Of a stretch of DNA of 33,347 nucleotides, positions 31,213-33,347 are shown piece by piece. Location: positions 1 through 33,347 of the forward strand of contig JAHRAK010000097.1 in assembly GCA_020027535.1 (NCBI GenBank), given 5' to 3'. The stretch is from Nitrospirales bacterium (GTDB lineage: Bacteria > Nitrospirota > Nitrospiria > Nitrospirales > UBA8639). The notes under the pieces are model-generated. The model was not told the origin of the DNA, did not search any database, and saw only the letters and a list, made by a program, of their open reading frames with translations. The translations under genes and the position numbers were made by a program. Numbering within the stretch: the stretch's first letter is position 1; the number at the start of each line of letters is the position of its first letter.

Positions 31213-32082
31213 ATGGAACAATTCGGACCAGGTTTAGCCGTTCTGCTCGGCCTTTTGGAGGGACTCACGGAGTATCTCCCCATCTCGTCGACCGGCCATC
31301 TCATTCTTTTCGGACATTGGGTAGGATTTACGGGTCACGTGGCGATCAGCGTCGAAATTTGTATCCAGTTGGGGGCCGTGCTGGCCGTCGTGGCCTACGA
31401 ACGCACCAAAATCCTTTCCTTGCTGAGTCATGCAAACCAGGAACGGCACAACTTGCGATGCCACTTCCAAACCTCCACCTCTTCCTTGAGGCAGATGGTT
31501 AGAACTTCCGCCGGCACCCATCACCATCTCTGGTTTCTCATCGGCTTGGGCGTGGCGTTCTTGCCCGCGGCGTTGGTGGGATTACTGGCTCATGGATGGA
31601 TCGAGGAGCACCTCTTCTCTCCTCGAACCGTGGCCTTGAGTCTCATCATCGGCGGGATCATGATCCTCATCGTGGAAACTTGGCCCAAACCCGTTCGTTG
31701 TACGGTATTGGAACACATCGGCCTATCGAGGGCCGTGGGAGTCGGACTCGCCCAGTGCGTGGCGTTGATTCCGGGCATGTCGCGCTCGGGATCGACCATA
31801 GTGGGAGGGCTTCTCTTGGGGTTGGAGCGAAAAGTCGCCACGGAATTTTCCTTCTTCCTGGCGCTTCCAACCATGCTCGCCGCCACCGGCTACAAATTCG
31901 CGCAATCCTACCATCTTTTCAATAGCCAGGATCTCCTGGCCCTGGGCATCGGCCTGGTGGTTTCCTTTCTGGTGGCCTGGGCCGTGATTGCGGCGTTTCT
32001 CTCCTACGTCAAACGACATACGCTGAAAGTTTTCGGCTATTACCGCGTGGTCCTGGGGACGATTATTCTCCTCGTGGTTTAG
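31213..32082 (+). CDS. uppP: Undecaprenyl-diphosphatase UppP (BacA)
   Basis: UppP removes a phosphate from undecaprenyl diphosphate to recycle the lipid carrier for cell-wall building; the family also gives bacitracin resistance. The 289-residue membrane protein carries both signature motifs, LLEGLTEYLPISSTGHL (usually EGLTEFLPISSTGH) and ALIPGMSRSGSTIVGGLLLG, and about eight hydrophobic segments. A loop of about 25 polar residues between the first helices (ANQERHNLRCHF to GTHHHLW) is longer than usual. ATG at 31213 fits the family start MEQFG...; the in-frame reading from 31129 adds a polar leader. The stop overlaps the stop of the convergent nitrilase gene by four bases. Confidence 0.95.
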   Translation: MEQFGPGLAVLLGLLEGLTEYLPISSTGHLILFGHWVGFTGHVAISVEICIQLGAVLAVVAYERTKILSLLSHANQERHNLRCHFQTSTSSLRQMVRTSAGTHHHLWFLIGLGVAFLPAALVGLLAHGWIEEHLFSPRTVALSLIIGGIMILIVETWPKPVRCTVLEHIGLSRAVGVGLAQCVALIPGMSRSGSTIVGGLLLGLERKVATEFSFFLALPTMLAATGYKFAQSYHLFNSQDLLALGIGLVVSFLVAWAVIAAFLSYVKRHTLKVFGYYRVVLGTIILLVV

Positions 32083-32870
32083 GAGGAATAATAGTCTGGG
32101 CGCCGATCCTTCAATAATTCATTATAGGGATTGATCGACTTGTTGCGGGCTTCGGCAACATCGATCTCGACCACCGTCAGTTCAGGAGCATCGGTAGAAG
32201 CGCGGGACAGAATATGCCCTGTTGGTGAAACGACTTCACTTTTCCCGATGAAGGTCATGGGCGGTTTCCCCCCCCGGGCTTCCTGGCCGACTCGATTGGC
32301 CGTGATGCTGAAAATCCGATTTTCCAGAGAACGAGTCACCATGGCATCGGGGCAATGAGGCAGGACCAGATTCGATGGATGGCACACGATCTCCGCCCCT
32401 TGCAAGGCGAGGCTACGGGCCGATTCCGGGTAGTACCAATCGAAACAGATCATGACCCCGATGCGAGCCGGGCCGATGTCCCAGACCCGAAACCCCGAGT
32501 CGCCCGGACTGAAGAACAACGTTTCTTCACAAAAGAGATGCGTCTTGCGGTAGCACCCCAGAAACCCTGACGGACCCACCACGATCGCCGAGTTGTAGCA
32601 CTGCTCACCGGCCTTCTCAGGCAACCCCACGACCACATGCATCCGATGTTGGCGGGCAAGCTCTAGACAGGCTTGGGTCGTCGGGCCGTCCGGAACCGGT
32701 TCCGACAACTCGAAGACTTCCTCCTGATTCACGAATTGATATCCGGTAAAAGCAAATTCCGGCAGAACGAGCAGCTCACAGTCCACCGAACCCAGGCGAG
32801 AAACCACGTGCTCTATATTACGCTGCACTTCCCCGAATTCGGGATGAGTTTGGAAATAGCCGACTTTCAT
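32079..32870 (-). CDS. Carbon-nitrogen hydrolase (nitrilase superfamily amidase)
   Basis: The nitrilase superfamily cuts amides or nitriles with a Glu-Lys-Cys triad. Here the triad is E38 (LPEFAFTGYQF), K109 (CYRKTHLFCEE) and C142 (MICFDWYYPES), all in the standard context, so it should be active. The 263-residue length and the WYYPE/SNLVLP pattern fit a small aliphatic amidase or N-carbamoyl-type hydrolase, but the substrate cannot be named. A second Glu near 115-116 supports the full catalytic tetrad. GAGG six bases before ATG supports the start. It is convergent with uppP, the two stops overlapping, and is divided from the SmbP-like gene upstream by a strong terminator. Confidence 0.93.
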   Translation of the reverse strand: MKVGYFQTHPEFGEVQRNIEHVVSRLGSVDCELLVLPEFAFTGYQFVNQEEVFELSEPVPDGPTTQACLELARQHRMHVVVGLPEKAGEQCYNSAIVVGPSGFLGCYRKTHLFCEETLFFSPGDSGFRVWDIGPARIGVMICFDWYYPESARSLALQGAEIVCHPSNLVLPHCPDAMVTRSLENRIFSITANRVGQEARGGKPPMTFIGKSEVVSPTGHILSRASTDAPELTVVEIDVAEARNKSINPYNELLKDRRPDYYSS

Positions 32871-32892
32871 CGGTGGCCTCGTTGACCGGCCT

Positions 32893-32926
32893 TCAAAACA
32901 AAAACGGGCAGGAACCCCCTGCCCGT
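32893..32926 (-). terminator. Rho-independent terminator of the SmbP-like gene
   Basis: On the minus strand ACGGGCAGG and CCTGCCCGT form a perfect 9-bp stem with a five-base loop, followed by a T-rich tract (TTTTGTTTTGA). It lies about 32 bases after the SmbP-like stop and ahead of the nitrilase gene. The plus strand also has a short T-rich tail. Confidence 0.92.
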
Positions 32927-32958
32927 TTCTTCAAACCGCCTTGACTGGTTCAGCCCAA

Positions 32959-33300
32959 TCAATGGACTTCCTTCAGATGCATGACGGCACTGTTCGCGTG
33001 CTTGGTCGCCACCTCGGCATGACCTTGGTTGCCATGCGCGATGGCTTCCTTCAATTCGCCGACGCCTTCATCAAGATGAGGATTCTTGACGTCTTTCTGG
33101 GCCATTTCGGCATGGCTCAGCGCTTCCTGGGCATGGCCGACAACGGCATCGGCATGGCCCATGCCGCCGTGTTTCGCCGCTTCCTCCGCGTGCGCAATCG
33201 CTTCAGCAACGTGCGGATTCCCATCGGCAAACGCCGGTGCGGCCGCCAATACGAACAACGCCGCCATCACCAATGCGGCAATAAAAAACTTCTTCGACAT
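32959..33300 (-). CDS. SmbP-like histidine-rich small metal-binding protein
   Basis: SmbP is a small periplasmic protein of ammonia oxidizers, first studied in Nitrosomonas europaea, that binds copper and other divalent metals. This 113-residue precursor has a clear signal peptide (25 residues, cleavage after AAAPAFA). The mature 88 residues are helical and hold 12 histidines, many in repeating (A/K)H and GH heptads. Two related halves are visible: NPHVAEAIAHAEEAAKHGGM with GHADAVVGHAQEALSH, and NPHLDEGVGELKEAIAHGNQ with GHAEVATKHANSAVMH, so the gene arose by internal duplication. There is no cysteine. A near-perfect AAGGAGG lies before ATG and a strong terminator follows, so it is a well-expressed single gene. 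SmbP homology is by pattern only. Confidence 0.88.
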   Translation of the reverse strand: MSKKFFIAALVMAALFVLAAAPAFADGNPHVAEAIAHAEEAAKHGGMGHADAVVGHAQEALSHAEMAQKDVKNPHLDEGVGELKEAIAHGNQGHAEVATKHANSAVMHLKEVH

Positions 33301-33347
33301 TCTACACCTCCTTGTTAATCCTACTTCCCTTCTACTGCCTCCGCAGG

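Overview
The window is a dense bacterial chromosome segment, about 57-60% GC by eye, with no rRNA. Gene content (hopanoid genes beside MEP-pathway genes, a type IV pilin, LolCDE, an SmbP-like metal-binding protein, outer-membrane and lipoprotein genes) points to a Gram-negative, hopanoid-making organism. A Nitrospira-like member of Nitrospirota is my best guess, but it is inferred from gene content and family recall, not from a marker alignment.

Layout. Left edge: the tail of a probable transposase, then a minus-strand block (134-8794). Read in its own direction this block is shc, hpnG, an MlaC/HpnM-like gene, dxs, ispG, tRNA-Cys, hpnH and a small conserved hypothetical gene. It links isoprenoid precursor supply (Dxs, IspG) to hopanoid making (Shc cyclization, HpnH addition of adenosine, HpnG removal of adenine) and probably to lipid transport (HpnM-like). 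Next is a second minus-strand block (9028-16837): serC, serA, hisZ, dnaB, a TPR lipoprotein and a type IV pilin, tightly packed and probably one long operon. At 17021-17872 lies a class I methyltransferase interrupted by one in-frame TGA. A small hypothetical gene, a second TPR gene and a tandem ThyX-like protein follow.

From about 21140 the main direction switches to plus: an SNF-family transporter, lnt, prfB (with the classic +1 frameshift site), lysS, lolC/E-like, lolD, then an outer-membrane beta-barrel protein. lnt, lolC/E and lolD together make and sort lipoproteins. The right end holds a lipoprotein with a ComEA-like helix-hairpin-helix tail (minus), uppP (plus), a nitrilase-family amidohydrolase (minus) and an SmbP-like protein with a strong terminator (minus).

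Most of the window is housekeeping. The points that stand out are the TGA inside the methyltransferase, the apparent CTG start of hpnG, a roughly 58-bp module shared by the upstream regions of lysS and the second TPR gene, several unrelated families of palindromic intergenic repeats (one of which encodes the C-terminus of a TPR lipoprotein), the tandem ThyX protein whose two halves have lost different motifs, and a tRNA-Cys promoter that leaves almost no 5' leader. I found no CRISPR array, no phage and no recognisable defence system. No gene-free stretch exceeds 300 bases; the longest (8795-9027, 21007-21273, 29112-29398) are covered by the stem-loop, promoter and repeat entries.
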